A stretch of 64,000 nt of DNA from Pempheris klunzingeri (lineage: Eukaryota > Chordata > Actinopteri > Acropomatiformes > Pempheridae): assembly GCF_042242105.1 (NCBI RefSeq), contig NC_092021.1, positions 7,366,355-7,430,354 of the forward strand, given 5' to 3'. Position numbers and translations under genes: made by a program. The notes below the pieces were generated by a model. The model was not told the origin of the DNA and did not search any database. It saw only the letters and a program-made list of their open reading frames with translations. This document shows positions 1-12,312 of the stretch, piece by piece (positions within the stretch are counted from its first letter, which is position 1; each line of letters begins with the position of its first letter).

Positions 1-398
1 CACTAGAAGTTGGGAGCTGTAGTTAGTCCTGGTTTTAGACCCATTCTAACCTCACCTGGGTCCATGAGTTTAAAGGGACAGTGCACAAGTTATTGGGGTG
101 TGTGTGTGTGGGGGGGTGATTTAATTTCTTTCCAGTCTTGTATATATAAGTTAACAAAGAGGTGAAAATAGCCGCTCTCTATTTTGTAATAAACATTTGT
201 TACAAACACCATATTTGCATAGAAAGAACTTGGTTCAGCTCAGCAGCAGCTGAAGGCCCAGCCTGAATCACAGATGGCCTAACAATAAATATGAATTTGG
301 TCCCTGACCAAAATGCTCAAATACAAATCCTACTGATGTGAGGGCTGATTGATAGGTTGACAGGCTGTTTTATCTCTTTTTGCCTGTTTTTGTTTCAG

Positions 399-3300
399 TC
401 GGTCAGACAAAGCCGGGCACCCTCAGTGGCTTGTGCTGGGCGTCGGACAGGTCATCAAGGGTCTTGATATAGGCATGGACGGCATGTGTACGGGAGAGAA
501 ACGGAAAATAACTGTTCCATCGGCCCTGGCCTTTGGAGAAAAAGGCAAAGGTAAGTAAATGTAACAGACAATGACCTTTGTGAGCAGAGTTTATACAGTG
601 GGGCAAAAAAGTATTTAGTCAGCCACCAATTGTGCAAGTTCTCCCACTTAAAAAGATGAGAGAGGCCTGTAATCTGCAAAGACTGAATGTGCAATAGGTA
701 AGCAGCTTGGTGTGAAGAAATCAACTGTGGGAGCAATTATTAGAAAATGGAAGACATACAAGACCACTGATAATCTCCCTCGATCTGGGGCTCCACGCAA
801 GATCTCACCCCGTGGGGTCAAAATGATCACAAGAACGGTGAGCAAAAATCCCAGAACCACACGGGGGGACAAATGGGCCAAAATACCAGCAACAGTGTGT
901 GAAAACCTTGTGAAGACTTACAGAAAACGTTTGACCTCTGTCATTGCCAACAAAGGGTATATAACAAAGTATTGAGATTAACTTTTGTTATTGACCAAAT
1001 ACTTATTTTCCACCATAATTTGCAAATAAATTCTTTAAAAATCAGACAATGTGATTTTCTAGATTTTTTTTCTCATTTTGTCTCTCATAGTTGAAGTGTA
1101 CCTATGATGGAAAATTACAGGCCTCTCTCATCTTTTTAAGTGGGAGAACTTGCACAATTGGTGGCTGACTAAATACTTTTTTGCCCCACTGTATCTCCCA
1201 CTGCTAAAATATAAGATTACACAAAATTACATTCCTTTATGGTTCTGGCTCTTAAAACACCAGGGCTGTATTACAACAACTGACAAATGTGATTCAGTTG
1301 TTTTTGCTAAAGGAGATTTAAGAAGTAAAGTGGCTGAAAAACCAACAATTACAAAGCTGCTTAGCTCCCTGAGTTGTGAAAAGTAGCCTTGGTTGCTAGG
1401 TAACAGACATAAAAATTGATGAGTGATTGAGTATTTAGGATTTCCTCACTTGAGTCAGATAAAGAAAGATAAGATAGTATTCATAAAGTTAGTTAGGAAT
1501 TGCTTCTGTAATACCAGATTTGGAAAAATCCTATTTTAGACTCTTCCTCTTTTAACTTAGCTTTAAACTAAGTATCTGTAATATGGCCTCTGGATCCTAC
1601 ACTTCCCATGATGCAGCCAGATAATATTGTGTCATCAGACATTCCCTGTTTTTCGAACACCAAAGCCCTAATTTGTAACGTTAGCCTCCTGTTATAAATT
1701 TGTCGTCTCCGAGGCTGAGCTCAGACAACCCTGATGACATCACTATGACGTCACCTTCTCAGACTTGAGGAAACTCAGATTATAAAACTGTCTCCATCAG
1801 GCTGAATGATGGTCCACATGATGAGTAAACTGACCTTCATGTGGAAAATGAAGTGTCTCTTTTAATCCCCTTTGAAGTCCCCCAGAACGTTTCAGTTGCA
1901 TTACTACACAGGTGAAACTTCTTACAAAAAATGTTTGAATGTTGTCTGCAGTGGATCAGCTGTTTCAAGCTAGTGAAAAAAATCCAACTTCTACAGACTT
2001 TTGCACTCATCACCAACTATATTGTGCAGTATCGTGTCTGTGGTGGAAGAGCTGCCTTCATGCTGTCTTGTCTTCTTTTACAGCACTTTAGTCGAAAGGG
2101 CATCACATCCCTCGCAGTGTTTGCTACTCATCCCCCCTATGGCATGTACTGTAAGCATGCACAAAGGTTTAAAGGTCTCTACTTTGTTTTGCTCTTTCTT
2201 GCATGCATTGCAGCACTTTGAGAAAACTAACAGCTGATTAGCCTTTCACCTTTAACTGCTGCTTCTTCCTACAAACCTCTTCGTGCTGCAGTCCCTGAAT
2301 GCACCGTGGTGATCTGATGGTGGTAGCCTGGGATAAATGTAACCTGAGTGAAAACTATCTGCTGCAGTGGAGCCTCCATGCTCTTGTTTTGTCTCTTTTC
2401 CCCCACTCAGTTCAAATGAACAGCTTTAACCGCATGACGCTCCAGTTATGATATTTGCTCTTTTTGCTGGATTAATCTCATGCGGCCCTTTACATTTTGT
2501 AGAATGAAGGCCAATCGGTACTGTGTTATCCTATGATTCATTCATTTATGTAGTTAGTGGCTGTTTTGATCACTTCATCACAAAGTCTGAGAATGTGGCC
2601 GGGCCACCAACCTGATCAACTCAGTAAAAATGTTTTCCTTGAAATCCAACTCCCATCCATCCTAACATGTCAAACCAACTTCATAACTCCACCACTGCAC
2701 CATGAAAATGATCAGTGATTATGAGTCATGATTACAATCGCTTTAAAATCTTGACCTGACGTGTTATTCCCTCTTGATCAAATAGGTCCAGTGCCGCCCA
2801 ACGCCACGGTGGTCTTTGAGGTGGAGGTTTTCACCGTGTCCAGGGGACCACGCAGCTTGGAGGCTTTCGGAGACATAGACGTTGATAAGGACAAAAGTCT
2901 GACAAAGGCTGAGGTAGATATCACTTACAGGGCAATAATTAGTAAACGTGTAGATCAGACAGAAATAAAGGCTGAAGGGGCTTGTTATGAGGTAGTAACT
3001 GTGGTGGGGGTTCACACGCCATAAAAACATTAGAGTTCCATCCATCCATTTCCGTCAGGGTCGCGGGGGGAGCTGGAGCCAATCCCAGCTGACTTCGGGC
3101 GAGAGGCGGGGTCACCCTGAACTGGTCGCCAGCCAATCGCAGGGCCACATACATACAGACAGACAGACAGACAGACAGACAACCACTCACTCTCACACTC
3201 ACACCTACGGGCAATTTTCGAGTTACCATACCAATTGCAATGTGCAAGGAAGCCGGAGTACCCAGAGAGAACCCACGCTAGCATGGGGAGAACATGCAAA

Positions 3301-4289
3301 CTCCACACAGAAAGACCCCGGGTTCAAACCAACATTAGAGTTATCAATCATATCACAGAAGTCCGAGAAAGTAAATAAAAAAGTGTCTTTCACAAAATAT
3401 CAATGCATTCCTTCAGTCAGTCACATAGTTTTTTTTCCTTGACTGCCTTCTCTTTTGTAAATCTGATACCTACAGCACACGATCCACTAACTAAAATCTT
3501 AATCTGAATGAGCTGCCTGATTTGATAAACATCTCATTAAATTAAATTAGTTTTAGCTTATAAAGAATGAAAGAATCCAAACAGCCAAAGTTGCCTCATG
3601 AAGAACAGAGGCCATGTTTGTTTGCTTCTCGTCATTACACATCATGATCCACTGACTGTATAAGAAAGTTATCAGGCTATAAATCACTTTGCCTTTAAGT
3701 CATTCACTGTGTCCTCACAGTGATTCTTCACAGTGGTGACAAAACAAAATAAAGGATTATATCTAGTAGTACAGCCCACCAGGGAAGCTCATTTTAGGGT
3801 TCAAAACCAGAATACCTGCATACGAGAACCCTGATGATTATTAGAATATTATATTCTAATAAATGAATCTAAAGAATGTCATTACTTTGTCAGCAGGCTT
3901 CCAGTCATGTCGTCATCTGGACTCTTGATAGCACATTGAAAAATGGGTTGAAAAAAAAGTGATTGGCCTGCCATCAGTAGCGTTTACACTTTTAATCATC
4001 CCCAGTGTGAAATGTTGCTTGTCGAGCACAGCGGGGGCTTGTTATGTAAGAGCGGTGTCGTAAAAGTACTATATGTGCCCGCTATTCATTCTGAAGTGTG
4101 GACAGTGAAGTGCTCTTTTATTTCCAGGTGAAAGAATACTTGAAACTGGAGTATGAAAAAGGTGGGAAGCCACGTGATGAGCCTTTCTACGAGAGGATCA
4201 TGGCGGACATCTTCCAAAAGAACGACCGCAACAAGGACGGACTGATCAGTGCGAAGGAGTATAACATTTATGAGCACGATGAGCTCTAG
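399..4289 (+). CDS. fkbp7: FKBP7, ER peptidyl-prolyl isomerase with EF-hands (3' part)
   Basis: Three coding exons are visible: 399-550, 2786-2913 and 4128-4289 (stop TAG). Upstream exons, including the signal peptide, lie left of the window. Exon 399-550 encodes the second half of an FK506-binding isomerase domain ([17 protein letters not shown], then GEKRK). Exon 2786-2913 ends that domain ([12 protein letters not shown]) and opens a calcium-binding EF-hand ([14 protein letters not shown]). The last exon has a second EF-hand ([14 protein letters not shown]) and ends in HDEL, the retrieval signal of ER-lumen proteins. The family catalyses proline cis-trans isomerisation during folding in the ER. 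FKBP14 also ends in HDEL, but the [13 protein letters not shown] and KEYN-Y-HDEL stretches fit FKBP7 better. Splice phases agree across all three exons. In human, FKBP7 lies at 2q31, apart from the OSGEPL1-MSTN block. The first intron seen here carries a Tc1 remnant and the second a SINE. Confidence 0.93.
596..1191 (+). mobile_element. Internally deleted Tc1/mariner transposon
   Basis: The element has terminal inverted repeats of roughly 80 bp: it starts cagtggggcaaaaaagta and ends with the complement tactttttgccccactg. TA dinucleotides flank it at 594-595 and 1192-1193, as expected for Tc1 target sites. It lies in an FKBP7 intron. About 596 bp long, it lacks the middle of the transposase gene (full-length Tc1 elements are about 1.3-1.6 kb). 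An open frame at 712-975 remains. It is not autonomous. Confidence 0.9.
712..975 (+). pseudogene. Tc1 transposase remnant, head joined to tail in frame
   Basis: This 87-codon open frame begins inside the N-terminal helix-turn-helix region ([13 protein letters not shown], then [11 protein letters not shown]) and passes without a stop into the C-terminal tail ([16 protein letters not shown], ending GYITKY). The whole DDE catalytic core is absent, so it cannot transpose DNA. The join is near position 870. Whether it is expressed is unknown; it is most simply a decaying transposon gene. Confidence 0.8.
3038..3330 (-). mobile_element. 5'-truncated V-SINE/AFC-like SINE
   Basis: This is the same family as 62822-63197: it shares the blocks gtcagggtcgcgggg, gagctggagcc, gcggggtcaccctg and aacccacgctagcat. 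Direct repeats aacattagagtt at 3026-3037 and 3331-3342 are the target duplication. The element reads on the minus strand. Its tRNA-like head is missing, as expected after incomplete reverse transcription. It contains a CAGA-type microsatellite at about 3148-3181. It lies between FKBP7 exons. Confidence 0.82.
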
Positions 4290-5004
4290 TGTTTGAAGTA
4301 CTAGGCCTTGGTATTTTTTTTTTTTTGCTTATGGACTTTGAATAATCAGGGAGAAAACACGAATAGTCAAAGGAAAAATCCCCCCTTAGATGTCGTTGCA
4401 CTGCTCTGGGGGTTATTTTGTGATAGTCTACCCACTTTACTTCAGCATGCCTCGTCACTTCTGCTTCAGTTCGTGGAATGCCTTTTGAAAACACCAGCGT
4501 GCATTCTGGCCCATCTTTTGGAAATCTTTTCGCTATGAAAAGATTGTAGCAGTGACTGATGTTTTCGTATAACTCTCATAATGACAAAGCCTAAATGGGA
4601 ACCAAAACACTGGGGAATGTTGGGAAGAACAATTTCTGGGTGGATTTCCCTTTTAATAAGCAGACAGGAAATAACAGAGCTGAGGTATTTGAAGACGACT
4701 TTCCAAGCCAGCAAAGTAGCCTCTCCATTTTAATACTAGGTATTAATCTATGCAAGGAAGCCTGTGACTTTTGTGCAACTACCACTAAATTTTAGCATTT
4801 GAAATGTTTGACTGCTTTTTAAGTTTAGTCTTTTTCACGTTTTGTCATTTTTCACGCCCTCTAATCTGCAGTTTCCACAGATGTGACTGCAAAGACTAAT
4901 CGTGTGTCCTCCCCAGACGGGACGTCCAGTATAAATGAGAATGTCAGTGTGCTTCGGCTTGTCAGACGTGTTTACAAGTTTTGTTTACATCTTTATGTGG
5001 TCAG

Positions 5005-5006
<2 letters not shown>

Positions 5007-5036
<30 letters not shown>
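5007..5036 (+). repeat. CAT trinucleotide microsatellite in FKBP7 3'UTR
   Basis: About nine tandem cat units lie some 720 bp after the FKBP7 stop and shortly before its poly(A) signal. Confidence 0.8.
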
Positions 5037-5100
5037 TTCATCATCCAGTTGATCCATGATCTTTGTATCCAGCTGAACAATTGTACCGAGTAACACTGTA

Positions 5101-5106
5101 AATAAA
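5101..5106 (+). promoter_or_regulatory. FKBP7 poly(A) signal
   Basis: A canonical AATAAA lies about 810 bp after the FKBP7 stop codon and gives a plausible 3'UTR length. It is the first AATAAA after the stop. Confidence 0.6.
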
Positions 5107-6242
5107 CTGTAGTGTGTCACGTGTAATTCAGATCTTTCTCCTTGGCTGAAAACCACGGACTGTGGGCTTTTTACCGAGATAAGAAAAAAGGGCAAAATAT
5201 ATATTTTTTCATTTCCAGCTGATAAGACAAAGGTTCGCTTGTGTTTTTCTGAACACCGCCTTGCTTTAAGGGTTTGACTTCCTGACCTGAACTGATGAAT
5301 AACTGACTAGATGGCTAACTCTTGCACATGCTTATTATTACATCAATGTTTTCTTTGTATGTCCCTTTAAAAAAACATTTTATCTTGTCATCACCAGGTC
5401 TTTTATTGTAGCAGTTTCCCTTCACTGTGTAGAGATGCACATACACAAACCAGCCACTAGAGGGCAGTACTTAACCAATAGCAAAGTATGTACCTCAATG
5501 AGAATTGAATTGGAGCTGCTGTACAGGGTTTGTATTCAGTTTCATCAACTGTAGCTGTATTACCAACAGTTTCTTTTGTTATTAAAATGTTTTGCTCCTC
5601 CAACCTCACGTTTGCAAAGCTTTTTTATTGTAAGATATCTGACTAGCACGTGGGCCTTTCTACCATAACAAGTGGGTGGCAGACCAAATGGAATGACCTG
5701 CACTAAAGGAGATGATAAAAGTTTGGTTAGAATTTATAGCACGTCTTTCCTTTTTGAAAATAGGCTCATCTCAGCTGGCAGGTGGCAAAAACCGGCTTGC
5801 TGTGTAACAGGCAGGCCCACAGTCAAAATAGAAGTGCATACAAAACTAAACTAAAAAACAACCGCCATAGTTAACGTGTGAGCACTTCCATTGTGGCTTC
5901 AAGCCTCAAGATGGTCAAATAGTGCATTTGTAATTCCACATAAATGTGGTAAGTTCCATTTTAAAATGTGTTAGTTGCCACAACACGTGGAACTGACGTA
6001 AATATTAATTATTTACCAAATGATTCTGACCAATGTAAAACGCCTTTGTAAATTTGTGAGGACCTATAATTTATGATTGCATGCATATTGTTTGGTCGGC
6101 CATGTTCAGCTAGCTGAACTCACTGTAATCACAAAAATTCCATTATTGTTTCACACCAAAAAAGGATTGGTTGATTTTGTATTTTCTGGTAGTTTTGTAA
6201 AGGACATTTAAAAGAAAATCATCTGAGATATATAGAAACACA
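5107..6242. other. Intergenic, tail-to-tail FKBP7/OSGEPL1
   Basis: This interval separates two convergent 3' ends. It is AT-rich and has no convincing reading frame or recognised element. Confidence 0.6.
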
Positions 6243-6248
6243 TTTATT
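6243..6248 (-). promoter_or_regulatory. OSGEPL1 poly(A) signal
   Basis: The plus-strand tttatt is AATAAA on the minus strand, about 70 bp after the OSGEPL1 stop. The 3'UTR would be short. Confidence 0.6.
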
Positions 6249-6315
6249 AATAAATAAATATATATATGTTGTATCTGAGAGCCTTTCGGTGCAGAACAAA
6301 ACAAAACAAAACTTG

Positions 6316-8888
6316 TCAGTTGGGGATCTTCATCTTGACTGAAGGCAACCTGATCGCTGCTGCCTTCACCTCTGCTGTCATGTCAACTCCCAGCGGCGCT
6401 CTGAAACACAACACTGATGTGAGCAAATGTTGACTGAATCAGCAGCGAAGACAAATCTAACAATGACAAATCTCTTGGTCAGTGCTGCCGTACTTTGGCT
6501 CATAGGAGACATCCACACTTGGAGGCAGGATCCCTTTCCCTTCTCTCAGGCGTTCAACACCGTTCCTGGTTGGCAAGAGAAAAAGTACATCTGTCACAGA
6601 CGGACCACAGCCTGCAAGGGGGCAAATCATTTACACACAGTGTTCACAGTGTCAGTGTAGAAGACTCACCATGCAATCATCACTCCGTTGTCAGTGCAGA
6701 ATTTGGCTGGAGGACAGAGCAGACGCAGCCCTGTCGTCTCAGTGATAATGGTCAGAGCCTTGCGGATATACTGATTGCTTGCAACTCCTCCAGACAGAAC
6801 CTGTCAAAGAATGACTGATGAAATCTTCAAATCTATATCCACAGTGTTCTCTGATTTAAAGGATAAGGCTGAGGATATTCACCCACCGCTGTGGCGCTCA
6901 TCTCCGAGTCTATGTGAACACATAAGTCTTTACGTCTTTGAGTCTTTAATACAATTTTTAAGTTCAATAAAGTGCATTTGTTGGGGTCTGTTTTCAACAG
7001 TGAATTAATACACATTCGGGACACTAGTAAGTATTTATATCATTATTACTGACAATGACAGGGATAATAATTAATAATTAATGCAAATACAGTATACTGG
7101 GAGCACAAGTAAAAGGAGTTCTGTAACTGTGATGATATTTCTATGATGAACCTTCTATTCAAATACAGAAGTTTAGGGCATTAAAATGTAACCCTCATCT
7201 TTTCTCCAACCAGTTACTGCAACCCTGGGCTTTGGCATTGTTGTTCCATTCCAAGGGTGAATGCGAGCTTTATGTAGAAAATGCAAAGTGAGGTAACGCA
7301 CTCCACTCACCAAGGTGGGGTTGCTGGATGGCAGCAGGCTGTTTGCCTGACAGAACAAGATTGCACGATGTGTGCGCTTTGCAAGATGACAGGCAACTGT
7401 GTGCTGTGTGGCAGCTGCAATGTCATTCACACACGATAACAGCGTCCCCTGTTCAATACCTGCAGAGAGAGAGAAAAGCTACATATCTACGTTATCTAGA
7501 CATGGAGTTCCCCACAGTTACTGTGAGCTGCAGCAATGTGGGGCAGTATAATGTTCCTGAATAAACATTATCAGGATCAAAAAATGATGTTTTCATCCAT
7601 GTTTCTCTTGAGCAAATGAAAATGTAACATAAGCTTTTCCCAAACTGCCACAACTGTACACATGGAAATCTGTCAAACCTCTATTCATCTTGTATTTTGT
7701 TCATCGATGTGTCTCACAGCAGACATTTTGACTTTTCATAGCAGGAAAAGCACAGGAGAAACTAATGACATTTCTGATTCCAGAAATGACAGCGATGCAG
7801 TGCAGCAGTTAATGCTTTCAGTTACTGCCCCACTGTGTTGGACAGGTCACGTCATGTCAGTCATGTGTGCTGTAGAAAAAATCTGATCTCATTTCTGAGA
7901 CTCTGTGTGTCCTCATACCTTCCTCCGCCTCTTTTTTCACTATCAACATTGTAACTTGATTCCGCAGCCCAGCGAAAGAAAAGGAGCAGTCATACGTTTG
8001 TCCCATGGGTGTCCGGAAAGGGAACCTCATCCTATCGCCATCCTTTGCTAGAAGCTCTATAGCTTGTCCTCCACTTAGCGTGGAGCACTGTGGGTGTTTG
8101 ATGAGGGACAAGCGTCTTCCCACCTGCGAATCCACAAAAGACAATATTTTACTTGTTTATATTCACAAATTGGACCTCAGGACCATTAACAACAGCCAAA
8201 GATCTTACTTTATCCAGCGTATCCCCTGGAGCTTCATCCAGACTGTGACCCAAAAGCAGAAAGTCATCGACTCCACGAGCCACAGCGAGGAGTGAGTGCC
8301 CGCCGGAAACGAGCAGGACCAGGAAGGGGAAGGCAACAGGGTGAAGCATCCTGACGGTCAGGGCGTGGGCCTCCATGTGGTGGATGGGGATAAAGGGCTT
8401 GTTGTGCTGCCTCACAAACCTCTGACTGAACTGGAGGCCGATGCCCAAGCTCAGACCCAAGCCCGGCTTCACAGTGGTGGCCACAGCCGAGAGCTGGCTG
8501 GGGTCCACGTTGCTCCTCTCCAAAGCCTCTTGGACCACACGCTCTATGTTTTCTCTGTGGAGCTGTTGTGCCACTGGGGGGATGATGCCACCGGTCCTGC
8601 AGCATGCGAGAGGGAAGGAGATATGTCACTGCAAAAGCCCTACAGCGGATGATCTACACACAGCTCGGACACCCACCTCAGATGTACTTCCTTCTGAGAA
8701 TGCAGAGACTCTCCCAGTATTTCACCTGTCTCGTCCAGCACAGCAGCTCCAGTGTCATCACAGCTTGTCTCAATGCCCAACACCAGTCTGGAGCAAGGTG
8801 CTTTTCCAAATGACTGACAACACCACAGTGTGTGTCTAGCCTGTAGCAGCTTGTGAAGGACTCTTGCTTTTGTAGAGAACATAGCCAT
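6316..8888 (-). CDS. osgepl1: OSGEPL1, mitochondrial tRNA t6A37 threonylcarbamoyltransferase
   Basis: Seven minus-strand exons are assembled: 8677-8888, 8209-8596, 7919-8123, 7311-7459, 6670-6800, 6494-6565 and 6316-6400. All borders are GT-AG and in phase, giving 413 residues (human about 414). This Kae1/Qri7/TsaD-family enzyme transfers the threonylcarbamoyl group to A37 of ANN-decoding mitochondrial tRNAs. Visible signatures are VLGIETSCDDT near residue 36, the metal-binding HHMEAHA with H144 and H148, SGGHS, and the C-terminal CTDNG with D355. The basic, Ser/Thr-rich N-terminus (MAMFSTKARVLHKL) fits a mitochondrial targeting peptide. The start is the ATG at 8888, the first in frame before the conserved core. 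The last exon encodes PLGVDMTAEV, matching the family C-terminus. In human the gene is next to ORMDL1; here ALKBH6 and ADAT3 lie between them. Confidence 0.95.
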
Positions 8889-10256
8889 GAACCTTATTTT
8901 AGCCAGCTGTCAGTCAAAATAGCCGAATAACTAGGATGACCTCACTTGAGTTCAACTGAATTTTAAACTCACAAAATACAAAAACGGAGTTGAATGTGGA
9001 AACAGCATAATTTACTTTCACACATCCGGTCCAATAACAGAAAACACAGAAAGTTACGGCAGAAATCACTCAGCACAGATCTCAGTCTTCTGTCTTTAGC
9101 CTGTCTCTCTTCACCGGTGGGTCGCTCCAAAGCCTTGTGCTTGTGTCACATGTAAATAATTCCGTGCACAGGCAAGTTTGTTCACATGAAGTACAGATTA
9201 ACTAGCTAAAAGACACTTACAAAAAGATGGTCCACCAGCCTCGTAATATGTCTGTCACACATACACTTTTCAAAGGTAATTAATTTGACAATTGTTTTGA
9301 AAATAAACCATAGGTCCGAATATTTGATGCCTTCTTTTAGGGGACATTTTAGTCAGCTGCACAAGGATGTAAGCATGGCGTCCAGCAGCTAACCGGGTTT
9401 TTGTGACCAAACGGTATTTTCGTGAAAGTTTTAACGTCGAAAGAGGTAAATATGAATTAGTGTCACTGTGTGGTTTACTTGTCTCCGTTTTTGTGTTTGT
9501 TCCAAACATGGCGCCGTTTTACTTTTTGAAATGTGCCTTTTTCATGCTGTGAGCTGCGCTGGCTTCAGGGCCACCAAATAAAATCGGTACTTTTGTCCAA
9601 ACCGCACCATTGACTTGAAGGATTAATAGAAAAAAAATCACAAATTAGAAAACGTCTTTTAGAGCTTCCTTTATTGTTTCCGACTAAAATCACTTTATTT
9701 GGATGAGAGTAAAAATCGTTTTTACCACTAAGTTTAAAATGTACCATAACTTTAAACGCACCATTACGTCCATGTTTACATGATTTTATCTTTAGGGATT
9801 CTCTGTCGTTAACTGGTTTTTTTTAACTACAGAGGAACAAACCGGTACCCATTTCAAAGTCAGTGAGCTTGTAATGGATCACACAATTTGTTTGACTTTC
9901 TGTCTGTAGTGTATTCTTGTGTTGTTGACACAGAGTGTATGCAAAGGCTTTGAGGAAGCTAAAAGTTGCTAATGCTATCAGCACACACGGAAATGGCTCG
10001 GATTATCTGACTTCTGCGGTCTATGATGGACGCCCTGCTGCTGGCAGATGAACTGTACTTTATTACTAGCTCGTTAAGTGAATAGCCTTTATATTTTAAT
10101 GAGTATTTTAGACTTTAGTCAGTCATAGCTATCAAACACTGCTATGGCTGTGGTATGTTACCTCCTGTTAGCTGTCACCAGGGTGTATTGTGGGTAAGCA
10201 CTTTTTTTACTTGGGTTTGTTAACAAGCATTTCATGTTGACTTTTCCAAAGGAGAC
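8889..10256. promoter_or_regulatory. Divergent intergenic/promoter region, OSGEPL1 and ALKBH6
   Basis: The region lies between two head-to-head genes and holds no convincing coding frame. A YY1-like core (caaacATGGCGcc) at 9503-9515 is typical of TATA-less vertebrate promoters. Possible donors such as aaagag|gtaaat near 9446, with the acceptor-like ttccaaag just before the ALKBH6 ATG, suggest a non-coding leader exon. Transcription start sites cannot be fixed from sequence. Confidence 0.45.
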
Positions 10257-10961
10257 ATGGAACACCCAGCTTGTATTTTGGAGGAATTGAAGCAGTTTGT
10301 CGTAAATGATGCCCCACCAACAGTGTATTACATCCCAGATTTCATATCGGAGGATGAGGAGTCCTACCTTCAACAGCAGGTGTATAGGTCCCCAAAAACT
10401 AAATGGACTCAGCTGTCAGGCAGAAGGCTTCAGAACTGGGGAGGGTTACCACACCCCAAAGGCATGCTGGCAGAAAAGATTCCTGACTGGCTACAGACGT
10501 ACTGTGAGAGAATTTCCTCCCTAGGTGCCTTCAGTGGGAAAACGGCCAACCATGTGTTGGTGAATGAGTACAAAGCAGAAGAAGGGATTATGCCTCACGT
10601 AGATGGCCCCCTGTACCACCCTACCGTCACCACCATCAGCCTGGGCTCCCACACCCTCCTTGACTTCTACACACCCATCAGCAGCCAGGAGGGCGATGCA
10701 CCACAGACAGAGGAGAACCGCTACCTCTTCTCCCTGCTGGTGAAGCCGCGCAGTCTTCTGATCCTGCAGGATGAAATGTACCAGCGTCTCCTTCATGGCA
10801 TCCGGCCCTGCAGCCAGGACACGCTGACGGACAAGGTGCTGAACCTGTCTGCTGCCGGGGCCCTGCCAGCAGAGACGCTGACCAGAGGCACCAGAGTGTC
10901 GCTGACCATACGACATGTGCCCAAAGTTATGAAGACAAAACTTAAACTGGGCAGAAAATGA
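10257..10961 (+). CDS. alkbh6: ALKBH6, AlkB-type Fe(II)/2-oxoglutarate dioxygenase
   Basis: A single 234-codon open frame covers the full protein (human 238 residues). Family landmarks are YYIPDFIS near residue 24, [15 protein letters not shown] at 49-63, ANHVLVNEY at 97-105, and the iron-binding facial triad H114-x-D116 (MPHVDG) with H180 (RLLHGI). The 2-oxoglutarate-binding arginines R213 and R219 lie in [10 protein letters not shown]. AlkB homologues oxidatively demethylate nucleic acids or proteins; the substrate of ALKBH6 is not firmly established. The coding region has no intron, whereas as I recall the mammalian gene is split. The start is the first ATG in frame, five bases after an acceptor-like aaag. 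No canonical AATAAA follows before ADAT3. Confidence 0.95.
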   Translation: MEHPACILEELKQFVVNDAPPTVYYIPDFISEDEESYLQQQVYRSPKTKWTQLSGRRLQNWGGLPHPKGMLAEKIPDWLQTYCERISSLGAFSGKTANHVLVNEYKAEEGIMPHVDGPLYHPTVTTISLGSHTLLDFYTPISSQEGDAPQTEENRYLFSLLVKPRSLLILQDEMYQRLLHGIRPCSQDTLTDKVLNLSAAGALPAETLTRGTRVSLTIRHVPKVMKTKLKLGRK

Positions 10962-12312
10962 ACAAGACTGCATGTTGACCCGATAGTTAGACATGGTGTT
11001 ACATGCCATCGACACCATCAATGGGAGTCTCCTCCACACTGCTTTATGAATTATATTTCACATGTGTCTATAACGGATCACTTATATATCTGTTAAATAC
11101 CTGTGCTGCCTCGAGTGATCCCACCGTACCTCTGCAGCTGTAGTAGCTTCTCTCACCATTATCAAAGGTGACAGTATGTATGGTGGTGCAACTAGAAATG
11201 GTTCAATTCATGGATTCGTCTCTTTAATAGTTGACCATTGAGGGATAATGGTATTATCATCTTTGGAACAAATGACAACAGACGAATGGTGTCTTTAAAA
11301 ACTTTGATCAACAGCCACAAAAAATATCCAACTATTCAATTCATCATGAGAAAGGAAAGCATATCTGTGCAGGCTCTGACGCTGTCGTGACCAAAATGTT
11401 TAGGAATTACATGTGATGAATGATTGTAATGATTTTTCAGTTGTTAAAATTGGAACCAGTTTTCATTGATTGGTCAACTTTTTTCCCGCACATGCAAAAA
11501 AATAGATATACATTTATTGTTGGCTGTGCTTTGTGTATGCATTATTTACTTCATGAGTTAATTTAACAACTTCAAATGAAAGTGCAGCTGATATACATGC
11601 ATGGCTGATATGAGTGTGTGATTTCAGCTCTCCACAGGTGTGTCATAGTGACCGATAAGTAATAGACTAGTAAAGAGACATGTTGGAGGTATTTAAAGAA
11701 CTCTGACACCATTACACAGTTTGTCCATCAGATGGCGCTGACAATTTAACTTTTTTTTTTAACTGAAATGTGCTGCATAGTTTTTAAAGTCTGCAGGTAT
11801 AGATATCAATGGTGGCCTCAAAAATCCAGCATTGGTTTGGGGTCTACTAGGAATCCATTTTACCGCCACACTAAGCAAATGTAATTCAAATCAGCATGTT
11901 TCAGTTGTTACAGACACAGAATTATGTTGCATTGTATTGTAGAAATTTAAGAATAACTAAACCATAACGTATGCACTTATGCTTTATGAGTAATCTACCT
12001 AATCAGAAACTGAGAATGCATTTAACAGCACATCCAGTGTGCCACTGTATTACAAACAAGTATTACAAGTTCACTGTTATCTTTGAAGTTACAAGTGGCC
12101 TGTTCATGTTTTGAGTCAGAAAATCTCAACTGAGTCACACTGTTGAGACACTGCAGTGCAAATGTCTTTTGGATTAAAGGTGTTGTATCATACAGTCGAG
12201 GCTCTGTCCAACACATCTGAAAGGCTTTGTCATCATGTGCTCTGTCCTAAAACTGTGCTGACGTTGTTCCACTTTGATGTGAAATCATATTTCACAGGAG
12301 AACACCAAAACA
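10962..12312 (+). other. Interval between ALKBH6 and ADAT3
   Basis: There is no coding signal. Reading through, I find no AATAAA; the nearest variants are AGTAAA at 11669-11674 and ATTAAA at 12173-12178. The stretch should hold the ALKBH6 3'UTR and any ADAT3 promoter. No CpG-rich stretch or TATA box stands out in front of ADAT3. A possible splice acceptor (atttcacag) ends at 12299, 14 bases before the ADAT3 ATG. Confidence 0.5.

Noticed and set aside
3030-3308. Open frames over 3030-3308 as a gene
   Set aside because: They fall entirely within a SINE copy that has target duplications.
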